54,525 bases of DNA from Sergeia podlipaevii. Its lineage: Eukaryota > Euglenozoa > Kinetoplastea > Trypanosomatida > Trypanosomatidae. Both the position numbers and the translations under genes were made by a program. Every line of letters begins with the position of its first letter. The stretch's first letter is position 1. Shown one piece after another: positions 10,201-18,632 of the stretch. The notes under the pieces are model-generated. The model searched no databases, had not been told where the DNA came from, and worked only from the letters and a program-made list of their open reading frames with translations. The DNA is taken from assembly GCA_030849805.1 (NCBI GenBank), contig JASANZ010002146.1, positions 1-54,525 on the forward strand, given 5' to 3'.

Positions 10201-10776
10201 GCTGCACCCACTAGTACACCCAGCTCACGTGGCGGAGCCACAGATAGTAATACGGCCTTGCTGGTGTCTCGCTTCCAGCGTGGGGTAAAGGGGATTAACG
10301 GTATCTCCCCGCCCAGCTCGTACCGCGGTGGCACTACCAGCGGCATTTCTGATTGTGAGGACGACGAAGGCAGTGGCGACGCGTTAGTGGGAGGAGGTCG
10401 TGCTTGCATCACGACAACAGGATCGTTGCCTGGTCAGCAGGGTCGCTACCGCCTGACTACTGAACGCCAGCAATTGCGGGGTCCACTGCAAGGCCAGCTC
10501 AAGGCTCTCATGGACGAGGCGAGTGCGATCCGGAGCAGCAAGGAGGATGAGATTCACTTGCTAACGGAGGAGGTACGGGTGCTCAACGAGAAGATTTGGC
10601 AGCTGCGCTTCACCATGGAGGCTACCTCCGCAGAGAAGTCTGGTGCGAGCTCTACTACAATCAAAAGGTCGTCCTCGCAGCAGAAAAATGACAAGCAAGC
10701 AAAGCGGCTCGAGGCGATGGTTGAGGAGCGCCGAAGTACAGTCGACAAACTTCAGTGTTTACTTCAGAGCAATTGA
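7255..10776 (+). CDS. Large MORN-repeat protein with C-terminal coiled coil
   Basis: A 1173-residue protein. From about residue 15 to 750 it is built of roughly 24 MORN units (Y/F-x-G-x-W/F-x-x-G-x-x-x-G-x-G), for example TYSGNWSNDLPHGSG, EYTGTWSQGLPHGRGTW and TYEGDYRRGLRHGRGTL. Some units are separated by Ser/Gly/Thr-rich inserts, such as near residues 160-205. Residues about 750-1080 are low complexity (Ala, Ser, Gln, Thr, Pro, with a polyglutamine run). About 1080-1173 is a charged coiled coil. MORN arrays form long rods, often at membranes or cytoskeletal structures. It is far larger than trypanosome MORN1 (15 repeats), so it is not a simple orthologue. The frame extends upstream only to a GTG; ATG 7255 follows the splice signal directly. 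Partner and location are unknown. Confidence 0.93.
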   Translation: MTTKQRYTWTKNFTNGDKYDGEAIGENVKDGKGTYVWAASGATYSGNWSNDLPHGSGIMKVPGNDGYEYEGQLYKGQRNGTGTCRFNNGRVYIGEWRGDEMEGQGTLNGAPGADNFTDYTGPFHAGMRSGARGKCAYSNGDLYEGSWVKGKRQGQGELRLSSSGIAPSVPTSALGTVHNSPHSISSTGSTRNNAGCQYPATGCSSSSPPVLYKGAFHNDVPCTEGGDPPAEITYADGGFYKGGVSALMREGEGEFRAGGGGSSSSTSDVYTGFFRRDLRDGRGVLRCADGSVFEGTWTKGQLDGQVTYSAPDTSAAIISSSSPSESIIVSYTGPCLRGEFTGVNARATFADGSVYYGEVRAGRPTGRGVLENRRLVTSSSSPASVSSTAPLLPVDAFGPEVVLTRYEGKFFDGRPEGDGTATVQVPSSLMHALGKGNSITGDISSGGKGDASSFPARSESVVELTPSYQRNGEYTGTWSQGLPHGRGTWRWTSGDAYTGEVVTGLAHGFGTYTGTTESYEGNFACGLPNGRGTYTFKDGKSGVRCRYEGEFQTGLASGDGVLTQTGRMDDGSTSTYTGGWQAGMKEGRGVEKIGDETYEGDYRRGLRHGRGTLRKGSVGSSARTTYDGEFEDGEQSGKGVLTLADGTVVEGSFLRGKPHGKAVVVRFSQGIVFTGTYDNGCVVDEGEIVYPNGDKFVGQVERADGDNSSSDGSAHIDASTLAPQRHGKGVFTFVEGNRLECTWRHNVLHGEGKYTVAGTSETSIRHYVDGVISTKATTSDSIFTPENEFPNTQSADALREKMQNIAKPFKFVRKGESKTTAAGAAAGTSGASRAIRTRSPSDVSTGTGAAAAAATEGRSSQQQPARRTSSITPRGLQTAPPAAALPTPGEGRKRVSINGGSAATPPTDSPRSQRGATDSPSSVSQQPSHNAAGGDSFRSKPRVAASKAQPKQQQQQQQSGAYSINRGKTAAGRSPTAAATAAAAPTSTPSSRGGATDSNTALLVSRFQRGVKGINGISPPSSYRGGTTSGISDCEDDEGSGDALVGGGRACITTTGSLPGQQGRYRLTTERQQLRGPLQGQLKALMDEASAIRSSKEDEIHLLTEEVRVLNEKIWQLRFTMEATSAEKSGASSTTIKRSSSQQKNDKQAKRLEAMVEERRSTVDKLQCLLQSN

Positions 10777-11648
10777 GCTCCTTCTCTATGCTTGCTTGCA
10801 CAAACTTTTTTCTTCTTTCTTTCTTTTCGCTGCTTTTGTACAGTTATGCTGTGAAACTGCTGGTTGCTATCTTGCTTTGAGTTTTATGTCGCTGCGCACA
10901 TATTATTTTTTTCTATTCTTACTTAGTTTTTTTTTCATGGTTGGGATACTGAATCATGGTATTCCAGGTAGATCGATGCGATCAAGCTTTACATTTATTG
11001 CTGCCACATTAGATGGGCCGACTTGTATGACCGTTTGCAAGTGTTTTTGTTTAGCACGAGAATAAAAGAGAGAGAGAGAGAGAAGGGAAAAAAAGAAAGA
11101 TGTCAGCTATGTAAAATCCCGTATTGTTGCTATTTTCTTCAGTGTTTTACGTTCCTTTTGCTCTTTTATTGTTATTATTACTATTATTATTATTATTGTC
11201 GCCGTTGTCGTGCTTACAGGATGCCGAAGTGTCATGTATTGTGTATTGCGTCACATGTCAAAGCATGTAAAAAAAAAAAGGAATAATTTTTTTTAAAAAG
11301 TAGGATTACTCCTGCCGGCTTTGCAAGTGCGTTGTGTGCACTATAGATGGAACTACAATTTACCTCTGAGTCCTGCTGGCACACCATCAAAGTGTTGACT
11401 TATGTTCTTCATTCTACTTCTATGGCCTTCTTCCCTATTTCACTTTTTTTTTTCTTTATATTGTTCTACGTACGTTGCGCAGTACCATCACACTCACACA
11501 CACACACTTTTGTGAGTCCTTCTCTGAAACTTAAACAAAAAGTATAAAAATACACGCCTACAAGAAGAAAATTGAAAAAGAAAAAAAGTGCGAAAGAAAG
11601 CACATACACGTGACTTATACTTAAACAATTACAAAAAGTTAACGGAGG
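10777..11648 (+). promoter_or_regulatory. Spacer with trans-splice signal for the first thioesterase
   Basis: No gene seen. Contains T runs, a GA repeat (11067-11083) and a TTA repeat (about 11170-11198). A pyrimidine-rich stretch at about 11425-11475 ends in GCGCAG (AG 11481-11482), the likely acceptor, leaving an A-rich leader of about 166 nt with no ATG before 11649. Confidence 0.55.
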
Positions 11649-12884
11649 ATGTTTCGTCGCCTTGCCAGCAAATGTGGTGCGCTTGCTCCTGTGTGCCTCC
11701 CCTTTATGATGTCAAACACAGGCAACAGCAGTAGCAGCTTGGCTTCTATGAGGGCCGTCTCCTCATCTTCTACCGTGACTCCGCTTCCCAACCGCATCCT
11801 CACTGGTGACACACGCAACGGCACCATTGACTCTGTTCATGTGAGCTGGACGGATAAGGTTGGTATAGAGGCAGTCTCTGATACTCGCATGCCTGCCGGA
11901 CCACTCCTGGCCATGCTTGACATGTGTGCTGCTCGCTGTGCACAGAAGACTGCGGACGCCGCATCGCACATTACCCATAAGTCGTACCTCACATGTACTG
12001 TTGGCGTCACCAACACCGTGTTTTCGTGCGCCATCCTGAACGGGGACGCGGTCAGATTAGATGGACGTGTGGTGCACTGCGGCTCCAGTTCAGTTGGCAT
12101 CTACATTCGCTTTTACAGGCTCTCACCGACCACGCGCATGGAGAGCTTGGCGGGAGAGTCATTCTTTACCATGGTCACCATCACGCCAGACCTGAAGGCG
12201 GCGAAGATCGTGCCAGCGATGGAACTCACTGATCCGCTTGATATTGCGATGCACATGCGGTACGCCAACATCCGCGAAGTTCAAAAGGAAAATGCGATGG
12301 AGCAGGAGAAGCGCAAGAACATTGAGCTCACTGCGGATGACGTCGACTGCCCCGTGAATCACGCCAAGCAGCTGCAAGTGACGATTGGCTCCACCAAGCG
12401 CGAAGCCAACCGCATTTTCTTTACTTCTTTCCTCAACAACAACAACACTGTATTCGGTGGGGAGCTGATGTCGTGGATGGAGCGCCACGCTGTGCACTGT
12501 GGCCAGATGTTCACTGGCAATCGTAATGTTTACACGATCGGCATGCACAGCGTTGCCTTCGATGAGCCTGTGTATGCAACGGACTGGCTCACGCTTGAGG
12601 CGCATGTAGTATACGTGCGGAACACCACTATGGAGGTGGAGGTGCGGCTGCGCGCAGAGCGACAGAAGACGGGCGACATCATCACCAACCGCGCCTCCTT
12701 TGTTCTTATTAACAATAATGATATCGGCCAAAAGGCTATCGTTCCTGTTGGTATTGACCTCAAGTCGGCGTCACAGGAGGAGCTGCAGCTGTTTGCCCAC
12801 GCCAAGGCGAGGTACCAGCACAGCGTACTGCGCAGGGAGAAATTTAAGGAAACCATGCTGGAGGAGACAGGGTGCTGCCGATAG
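11649..12884 (+). CDS. Acyl-CoA thioesterase, double hotdog, copy A (divergent member)
   Basis: A 411-residue protein of the ACOT type, similar in plan to mitochondrial ACOT9: two hotdog domains (about residues 75-215 and 235-390) that hydrolyse acyl-CoA to free fatty acid and CoA. The second domain carries the family motif NNTVFGGELMSWMERHAVHC near 264-283; the first has the matching helix AGPLLAMLDMCAARCAQ. The N-terminus (MFRRLASKCGALAPVC) is basic and hydrophobic without acids, fitting a mitochondrial targeting sequence. It is the first and most divergent of a local array (copies B, C and D downstream plus a pseudogene): it lacks the RPRTDAG segment those copies share. Start ATG 11649 is the first ATG after the acceptor. 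Substrate chain length cannot be read from sequence. Confidence 0.85.
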   Translation: MFRRLASKCGALAPVCLPFMMSNTGNSSSSLASMRAVSSSSTVTPLPNRILTGDTRNGTIDSVHVSWTDKVGIEAVSDTRMPAGPLLAMLDMCAARCAQKTADAASHITHKSYLTCTVGVTNTVFSCAILNGDAVRLDGRVVHCGSSSVGIYIRFYRLSPTTRMESLAGESFFTMVTITPDLKAAKIVPAMELTDPLDIAMHMRYANIREVQKENAMEQEKRKNIELTADDVDCPVNHAKQLQVTIGSTKREANRIFFTSFLNNNNTVFGGELMSWMERHAVHCGQMFTGNRNVYTIGMHSVAFDEPVYATDWLTLEAHVVYVRNTTMEVEVRLRAERQKTGDIITNRASFVLINNNDIGQKAIVPVGIDLKSASQEELQLFAHAKARYQHSVLRREKFKETMLEETGCCR

Positions 12885-13711
12885 GGGTCGCTGAGGTGCG
12901 TCTGTCAATGATGATATGCTGACGACGACGAAGGCGTGATCATGCATGCATATCTTCCTTCTCATTATGTATACTGCGTGCTTCAAGATAATGGTGTCAT
13001 CAGGATCTCTGAAGATACACACATGCGCGCACGCAGGCGTGTGCATGGACGGTTTAATGAGTGTCGCCATTTGTGTGCGTGTTATGTGCGCGCCGGGCAA
13101 TGGATTCATGAAGCTATGGAAATTGCCCCAAAAGGCAATGCTTTACGTATATCTATATCAGCTAAAGTGCTGACTTCATCTTGCTTGCTTTTTTTTTTTT
13201 TGCTGTGGTGATGGTGACAAATGCGGGAGGATGAGAGGGAGCACAGTTTGTCTTATCGCGAGAAGTCCTCTCTGCACTTGTATCTTCCCTTATTTGTTTT
13301 TTTTTTTCTTCACCCTTTTTTTAATATGCTGATGCTTCACTTTATACAAGGCACATCACACATACATATACACCTGACGGCTGGGGAGGGGGGAGGAAGG
13401 GGAGGCTACCTAAAATGAGAAAGTGTGGGGAATGTACGAAATCCTCACTATTCCTGTGTATATATTCGGCAACATACAATGGCACTTGTGCATATATATA
13501 TATATATATATTTATTTATTTATTTATTTTCCCCACCCTCCTTTTTTTTTGTCGTTGTTGTTACAACTCGAATCCATTTTACTATTTGTTGCTGTTGTTG
13601 TTGCTTTTTTTCATATAAAGAACAAAAGCGAGAAAGGGTGTGGTAGGTGAGCTTGGGGGAGAATACGTCGGCGTATAACTGGAGATATCTACTACAATTC
13701 TCAACAGTCGC
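12885..13711 (+). other. Spacer between thioesterase copy A and the pseudogene
   Basis: No intact gene. The first 300 nt are less AT-rich than other spacers but contain no recognisable thioesterase N-terminal half. The rest has T runs, a TA repeat (13493-13511) and a TTTA run (13511-13530). The missing 5' half of the pseudogene would be expected here and was not found. Confidence 0.5.
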
Positions 13712-14164
13712 ATGTTTGGCATTGAACTTATTAGCGCCAGCAAAGGTCATCTTTTTGGCGCAAAGATTGTGTGCTTCTTGGGTGAGACCGCGCGCTGCAC
13801 TCTTGTCGCGTGTTTCCCGAGGCGGCGCACATCTTCACACTTGGCATGATGCGCGCATGACCTTCGAAGCGCCCCCGCTCCACTTTGAGGATGTGGTTCG
13901 CTACACTGCCAAGGTGAACAGTGCGCGGCACTCTACACTGCTTGTGGATGTTTGCCTTGACGCTGAATGCGATGAACTATGGCGTGCTACCAAACGTGCT
14001 TCCTTTTTGTGCTTTTTGCGCTAGATGAGGATGGAGAGGCTTTTGAGCTGAGCAAGGACATTAATCTCTCTCTCTCGGGAGCGTCACAGGAAGAACTGCG
14101 CGCCTATTGAGATGGGCGGTGTCTCATGGAGGATGTTCTAAAGCGACGCAGGCAGAAATGCTGA
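13712..14164 (+). pseudogene. Decayed, 5'-truncated thioesterase copy
   Basis: A remnant of the second hotdog domain of the B/C/D type. In order: FGIELISASK, VIF-GAKI (matching the VIFGG motif), IFTLGMM, MTFEAPPLHFEDVVRYTAKV, STLLVDVCLDAE, KRASF, ALDEDGEAFELSKDI, GASQEELRAY, then DGRCLME. Lesions seen: an extra base near 13742, an extra T near 13750, scrambled sequence about 13770-13835, two extra bases near 13857, a frame change near 14012, and an in-frame TGA at 14108-14110 where the paralogues have TGG (Trp). Homology continues past that stop to TGA 14162-14164. The first hotdog domain and targeting sequence are absent. The copy lies between copies A and B and cannot encode a working enzyme. 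Confidence 0.88.
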
Positions 14165-14788
14165 TACATATATATATTGCTCCTTGTATCTTCACGAGAT
14201 GTGTAAGGCTATACTGGGAAAATTGCTTCTTTGGTGGTTCTCCTTCGTATCTGCTGCAGTGGACATCACGTGAAGCAGTAGTAGGAATGTTAATAAAGGT
14301 GATGCATTGCTTTTCTTTTTTATCCCTCCCCCATCCCTTTGATATTCTGTTCCTCTCTCATACTAACGATCTTACTTTCTTGCCTTTCACTGCTAAAAAA
14401 AAAATTATGATTAACAAAAAACATAATGCTTGCTCATTACAAGCACAGCTCATCTCATTAGGAAAGAGAGAGATTGCGTGCATATGCATGTGCGTACTAC
14501 AAAGAAGATGCGAGGCAGTGAAGTATATGTACTTTTATTTATTTTGGTGATATTAAATTAGTAGGACCAATTGTTTTCATTTCTTCTTGAAGACTTTTTC
14601 ACACGGCCCTTTCTTTATTATGAAAACTTTCTTATGCTTTCGCCCCTTCTGACTCCCTTCCATCTCCGTCCCCGCCTCTTTCTCCATCTTTGCGTGGAAG
14701 CAGTATCACAAGTTGACTATATTTTGAACCATTACTACTATACTGGTGTTTCTCATTTTTTTTTAAAAAAAAAAATTACTGTTTATAG
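14165..14788 (+). promoter_or_regulatory. Spacer with trans-splice signal for thioesterase copy B
   Basis: No gene seen. A C/T-rich tract at about 14640-14690 is followed by GGAAGCAG (AG 14699-14700 and 14702-14703), leaving about 86 nt of leader with no ATG. A second T tract (14752-14764) is followed only by the AG at 14787-14788, which touches the start codon and would leave no leader, so the upstream site is preferred. Confidence 0.55.
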
Positions 14789-16024
14789 ATGCGTTTTCAC
14801 TGTAGACGTGCCTATGCGGGGCTCCTATGTAAACATACCCCGTTTGCTTCGTGTGCTGCGTCTTCCATTTACCCGCCATTCTTGCTTGGAGGCACATGTC
14901 ACTGCTCAACATCACCCGCTGCCGCTAGGGAGCTGCTGGTGGGAAACACAGATATTGGCATCCGCAGTGCGAATGAGTATTCTTATCAAAGACAAGAGTT
15001 TATAGGCAAGCTGTTTCCGCTGATCCGACCCCGAACGGACGCAGGCGAGGTTCTCGCACTCGTTGACATTACCGCTGGGAGATTGGCGTGCTACTACGTG
15101 AATGGCTTTAAGAGCGGCTCAGTTATGAAGCCGGTCGGTGACGTATCAATGGCAACAGTTTCCTTCAACTCATTTGTATTTACTAAGCCAGTTTACGAGG
15201 GCGACCTCATCTCTGTTGACGCGCGTGTCATCAACGCTGGAAATTCTTCTCTCGGCATCTACGTGAGCGTTAAGCGGCAGGCATATGACTGTCCAACTCC
15301 GACCAAAGTTGGCGGCTGCTTTGTTACCATGGCCACCATCGACGCCAAGATTCTGGGAAAGCCCGTCTCAGGTGTCATCCCCGCAGTTCGCCTAACGATA
15401 CCGGAGGACATTGTGCATCATGAGAACTACTTCCATGTACGTGAGGAAACCGCCATCGATCGAAAAACGAAGGATGAGGCAAAGCGCAAAACGCTCACAG
15501 TGGCCGAAGTGGAGCTGCCACAGAATATAACCAAGGTGACGAAGGTCACCTCACTTTGTACTGAGGTTGCAGAGGAACATCATTTTGGTATTCAGTACTT
15601 GAACGGCAACAATGTCATCTTTGGAGGTGAAATCTTAAGGTTTATGGAGCGAACAGCACTGCATTGTGGGCGTGTATTTGCTGAGCGGTCGCGTCTTTTC
15701 ACGCTTGCCATGCTTGGCATGACTTTCGACAGTCCTATCGGCCTCAAGGATCTGGCACGATGCACTGCACGGGTGGTATGCGTTCGCCGCTCCACACTTC
15801 TTGTCAAGGTGAAAGTAGGCGCGGATGAGAAGTTGCAAGATCCTAGCAAAATGCGGGGGACGAACAGCGCTTATTTTGTCTTGGCAGCTGTTGATCCTAA
15901 TGGATTTCCAATGGAGATTCCCAAAGGCATAGATCTATGTGGGGCTACGCAGGAGCAGCTTCACTCATACTGGAACGCACGCTACATGATGGAAACCGCA
16001 GAGAAGCGGCGCTACTCTCATTGA
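14789..16024 (+). CDS. Acyl-CoA thioesterase, double hotdog, copy B
   Basis: A 411-residue member of the same ACOT9-like family as copy A. First hotdog: FIGKLFPLIRPRTDAGEVLA, a segment shared with C and D. Second hotdog: NNVIFGGEILRFMERTALHC (about residues 272-291). Both domains are complete. The basic, Cys-containing N-terminus (MRFHCRRAYAGLLC) fits mitochondrial import, and a Cys-Ser-Thr triplet shared at the same point by B, C and D may mark the processing region. Between the domains lies a charged helix (EETAIDRKTKDEAKRKTLTV), a linker also present in C and D. A 23-nt block at 15626-15648 is identical to one in copy D (19515-19537), including the uncommon TTA and AGG codons. ATG 14789 is the first ATG after the likely acceptor. 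Confidence 0.85.
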   Translation: MRFHCRRAYAGLLCKHTPFASCAASSIYPPFLLGGTCHCSTSPAAARELLVGNTDIGIRSANEYSYQRQEFIGKLFPLIRPRTDAGEVLALVDITAGRLACYYVNGFKSGSVMKPVGDVSMATVSFNSFVFTKPVYEGDLISVDARVINAGNSSLGIYVSVKRQAYDCPTPTKVGGCFVTMATIDAKILGKPVSGVIPAVRLTIPEDIVHHENYFHVREETAIDRKTKDEAKRKTLTVAEVELPQNITKVTKVTSLCTEVAEEHHFGIQYLNGNNVIFGGEILRFMERTALHCGRVFAERSRLFTLAMLGMTFDSPIGLKDLARCTARVVCVRRSTLLVKVKVGADEKLQDPSKMRGTNSAYFVLAAVDPNGFPMEIPKGIDLCGATQEQLHSYWNARYMMETAEKRRYSH

Positions 16025-16059
16025 CACATGTTGCCATGTCCACCAAACATTGCGTATCC

Positions 16060-16099
<40 letters not shown>

Positions 16100-16752
16100 C
16101 TCTTTAACGGCTGCGGTATCTATATACCCTTTGGGGAACGTACAGTTCAGGTATTCAAGAGACGAGACTGTCAATTCATTCAGCCCGCACCCATTTGTAG
16201 CGGGGGGTTTCCCCATTATTATTATTATTTTATTTTTTTTCAATTATTATGCTTTAATGTTGTACTCTTTTTATTTTTGCTTTTGGCATGGCATACATAT
16301 ATATATGTCACCGCTCTCTCTCTCTCTCTCTCACTATGTGAATGTGCATTGTTTTATCATTATGATGTCCAAGGCATATTTTTGGTCTCTAAACAAACAC
16401 ACAAAGAAAAAATGTTTGTGTGCCAGTATGTTTTTCTATTATTATTATTATTATCAATATTATTAATGACAGCGTTTGCAGAAGGGTCTGGTATATATAT
16501 ACAGCCCACAGCTTAATCTAATACACAATATACATATGTACGCTGACAAATGGCAGGGCGTTGCTTTTGTCGCTTTGGGTGTGTTTTTATGTGAGCTCCA
16601 AGAAATGCGAAGCCCGCATCAGCAATAAGCAAAACAAGGGGAGAATTGCACATTTATGCTAAGCGTATAGTGCTCGTTGTTTCTCTCTCTCTTTTTTTTT
16701 TTCCATCCACGGAAGTTAAGTCAATAGAGCTGGCTTGTTGTATATTTATTCA
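16025..16752 (+). promoter_or_regulatory. Spacer with trans-splice signal for thioesterase copy C
   Basis: No gene seen. Contains a TA repeat (16066-16097), TTA repeats near 16210-16230 and 16440-16452, and a CT repeat near 16313-16332. The tract at about 16679-16703 is followed by GGAAG (AG 16714-16715), the likely acceptor; the first ATG after it is 16753. Confidence 0.55.
16066..16097. repeat. TA dinucleotide microsatellite
   Basis: About 16 uninterrupted TA units just after thioesterase copy B. Similar tracts occur at 13493-13511, 20565-20588 and 53391-53415. Confidence 0.9.
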
Positions 16753-17952
16753 ATGCTCAAACGCTTTAGCAACAGCCCTGGAAGGGGGTGGAGATGGCCT
16801 TGGTATCCCGCCCTGCTGTCATGTCATGCTACTACAAGGCGCTTCTGCTCTACGCTTGCGGCAGCGCCTAGCGAGCTCATTGTTGGCGACGCACAAGTCG
16901 GCGTGAGGGACAGCGCAGCATATGCCTACACAAGCGCGGAGTTCATTGGCAAAATGATACCTCTGGTACGCCCGCGAACGGACGCGGGAGACATTCTGTC
17001 TATCTTGGACATGGCAGCCAGCCGCTGTACTTTTTTCTTTGTTCACCAATACAAAGGCTCAGGGCCGCTTGGGCCAGTGGATGGTGGTGCCATGGCAACC
17101 ATATCGATTAACTCATTCTTAATTCACAAGGCGGTATACGAGGGTGACCTCATTATCGTGGATTCTCAAGTCATTCACGCTGGTAAAGCCTCTCTTGGGG
17201 TTTTTCTAGAGGTCAAGCGACAGTCCTATGACTGCCCTATCCCTTCGAAGATTGGCGACTGTTATGTGACCATGGTCACCATTGACGCCTCCAATCTCGG
17301 CGTTTTGCGTCACGGCGTTGCCCCTGCAGTCCGCCTCACTACGCAAAAGGAGATCGCACACAATAAGCGATATCATAAAATACGCAAAGAAACGACCCTT
17401 GATGAAGCGCAGCGCGTCGCACAACTAGCGCGTACGTTGACCGTAGAGGAAGTGGAGTTACCGCATAATAAGCGAAAGAAGGTCAAAGTTGCGCCAAAGG
17501 ACACAGAAGTCACGGGCGATCGCTGCTTTGGAGTAGAAGACGTCAACAGCAATCACGTCATCTTCGGTGGCAATATTCTCAAGTTTATGGAGTGTACGGC
17601 GCTGCACTGCGGACGCACCTTTGCTGAAAAACCTAATCTTTTCACATTCGGCATGCTTGGTGTCACATTTGAAAGTCCAATAAGCATGTATGATCTCGTC
17701 CAGTGTACTGCAAAGGTAATGTGTGTGCGGCGATCAACAATGCTGGTAGAGGTGCGCATCACCGCAGAGCGTGACGGCAAGGTACGCTCCACCAATAAGG
17801 CCTCTTTCCTTCTCGTGTGTGTCGACATCACTGGCGCCACCATCGAGATCGATAAAGGCCTGGACCTCAGTCAAGCTTCCCAAGAAGAGCTCCATGAGTA
17901 TCTAAACGCACGATATATGATCGATGCTGCAAAGAAACGAAACCATAGTTGA
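16753..17952 (+). CDS. Acyl-CoA thioesterase, double hotdog, copy C
   Basis: A 399-residue ACOT9-like enzyme. N-terminus MLKRFSNSPGRGW, then RRFCST just before the mature sequence, fits a mitochondrial presequence. First hotdog: FIGKMIPLVRPRTDAGDIL; second hotdog: SNHVIFGGNILKFMECTALH (about residues 264-283), with Cys where B and D have Arg (MECTALH against MERTALH). It shares the inter-domain charged linker and the C-terminal QEELHEYLNARYM segment with its paralogues. The frame is open slightly upstream through a TTG, but ATG 16753 is the first ATG after the splice signal and aligns with the paralogue N-termini. Loss of the Arg might affect activity; this is inference. Confidence 0.85.
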   Translation: MLKRFSNSPGRGWRWPWYPALLSCHATTRRFCSTLAAAPSELIVGDAQVGVRDSAAYAYTSAEFIGKMIPLVRPRTDAGDILSILDMAASRCTFFFVHQYKGSGPLGPVDGGAMATISINSFLIHKAVYEGDLIIVDSQVIHAGKASLGVFLEVKRQSYDCPIPSKIGDCYVTMVTIDASNLGVLRHGVAPAVRLTTQKEIAHNKRYHKIRKETTLDEAQRVAQLARTLTVEEVELPHNKRKKVKVAPKDTEVTGDRCFGVEDVNSNHVIFGGNILKFMECTALHCGRTFAEKPNLFTFGMLGVTFESPISMYDLVQCTAKVMCVRRSTMLVEVRITAERDGKVRSTNKASFLLVCVDITGATIEIDKGLDLSQASQEELHEYLNARYMIDAAKKRNHS

Positions 17953-18632
17953 TTACGTAAATATAATCTAGAATGATGAAGGGAAAAAGGATATATGCAA
18001 AAAGAGAGAGAGGCATATATATATTTTTTGTTGTCTTTAAAAAGGGATGGCATGTATGTAGGTGCCATGTGCGCCTATAATTGTTTCTTGCTATCTATGC
18101 CAGTTGGCCCACTATGGAGGAACCTTTTGCATGTCTCTAATCGCTTGTTAACGTGCTTTTATTTAAGCATACATATTGTGGTAGAAAGCAATACTTATGT
18201 TATGAGGGGATGAAAGGATGAGTGCTATTTATCGTGTGAATATAGCATATGTGCTTAAACTGGAGGAAATTGCTTTTAAAAATATGTTATCTGATTATCC
18301 TCCTCTTTGCTTTTCCTCTTCTTTCCCTACTTACTTTTTTTTTTTGTATGTCTCCTAAGCAAACAAATCATCGCAAGGGAGTGCAGCAGCCGCAATAAGC
18401 GTACATACATATATATAGTGCATTTTAGTCTAACCCGCCACTCTTAGTCTTATATATATAATTGCAATCTCCATTAAAATAAAGTACTCACTTTGTTGCA
18501 AATATTTTGCTGCTACCCCTTTTTTTGTTTTTTGTTTTTGTTTTTTCCCCTCCTTCGTTGCGCGAACGAATACTACAATTCCATACATTTGCTTATTCAT
18601 ATCCCCAATATTGCCAATTGACAACCACACGT
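17953..18632 (+). promoter_or_regulatory. Spacer before thioesterase copy D, with an unusual leader
   Basis: No gene seen. The prominent T-rich tract at about 18518-18558 lies close to the start codon, but no AG dinucleotide occurs between it and ATG 18633; the next AG (18639-18640) falls inside the gene. The acceptor must therefore be upstream, for example AG near 18445-18446 or 18483-18484, leaving the T tract in the leader, unless a non-standard site is used. Confidence 0.5.

Noticed and set aside
18507..18632. Hydrophobic N-terminal extension of thioesterase copy D
   Set aside because: It starts at a non-ATG codon, and the Phe/Val-rich part is the pyrimidine tract; paralogues align from ATG 18633.
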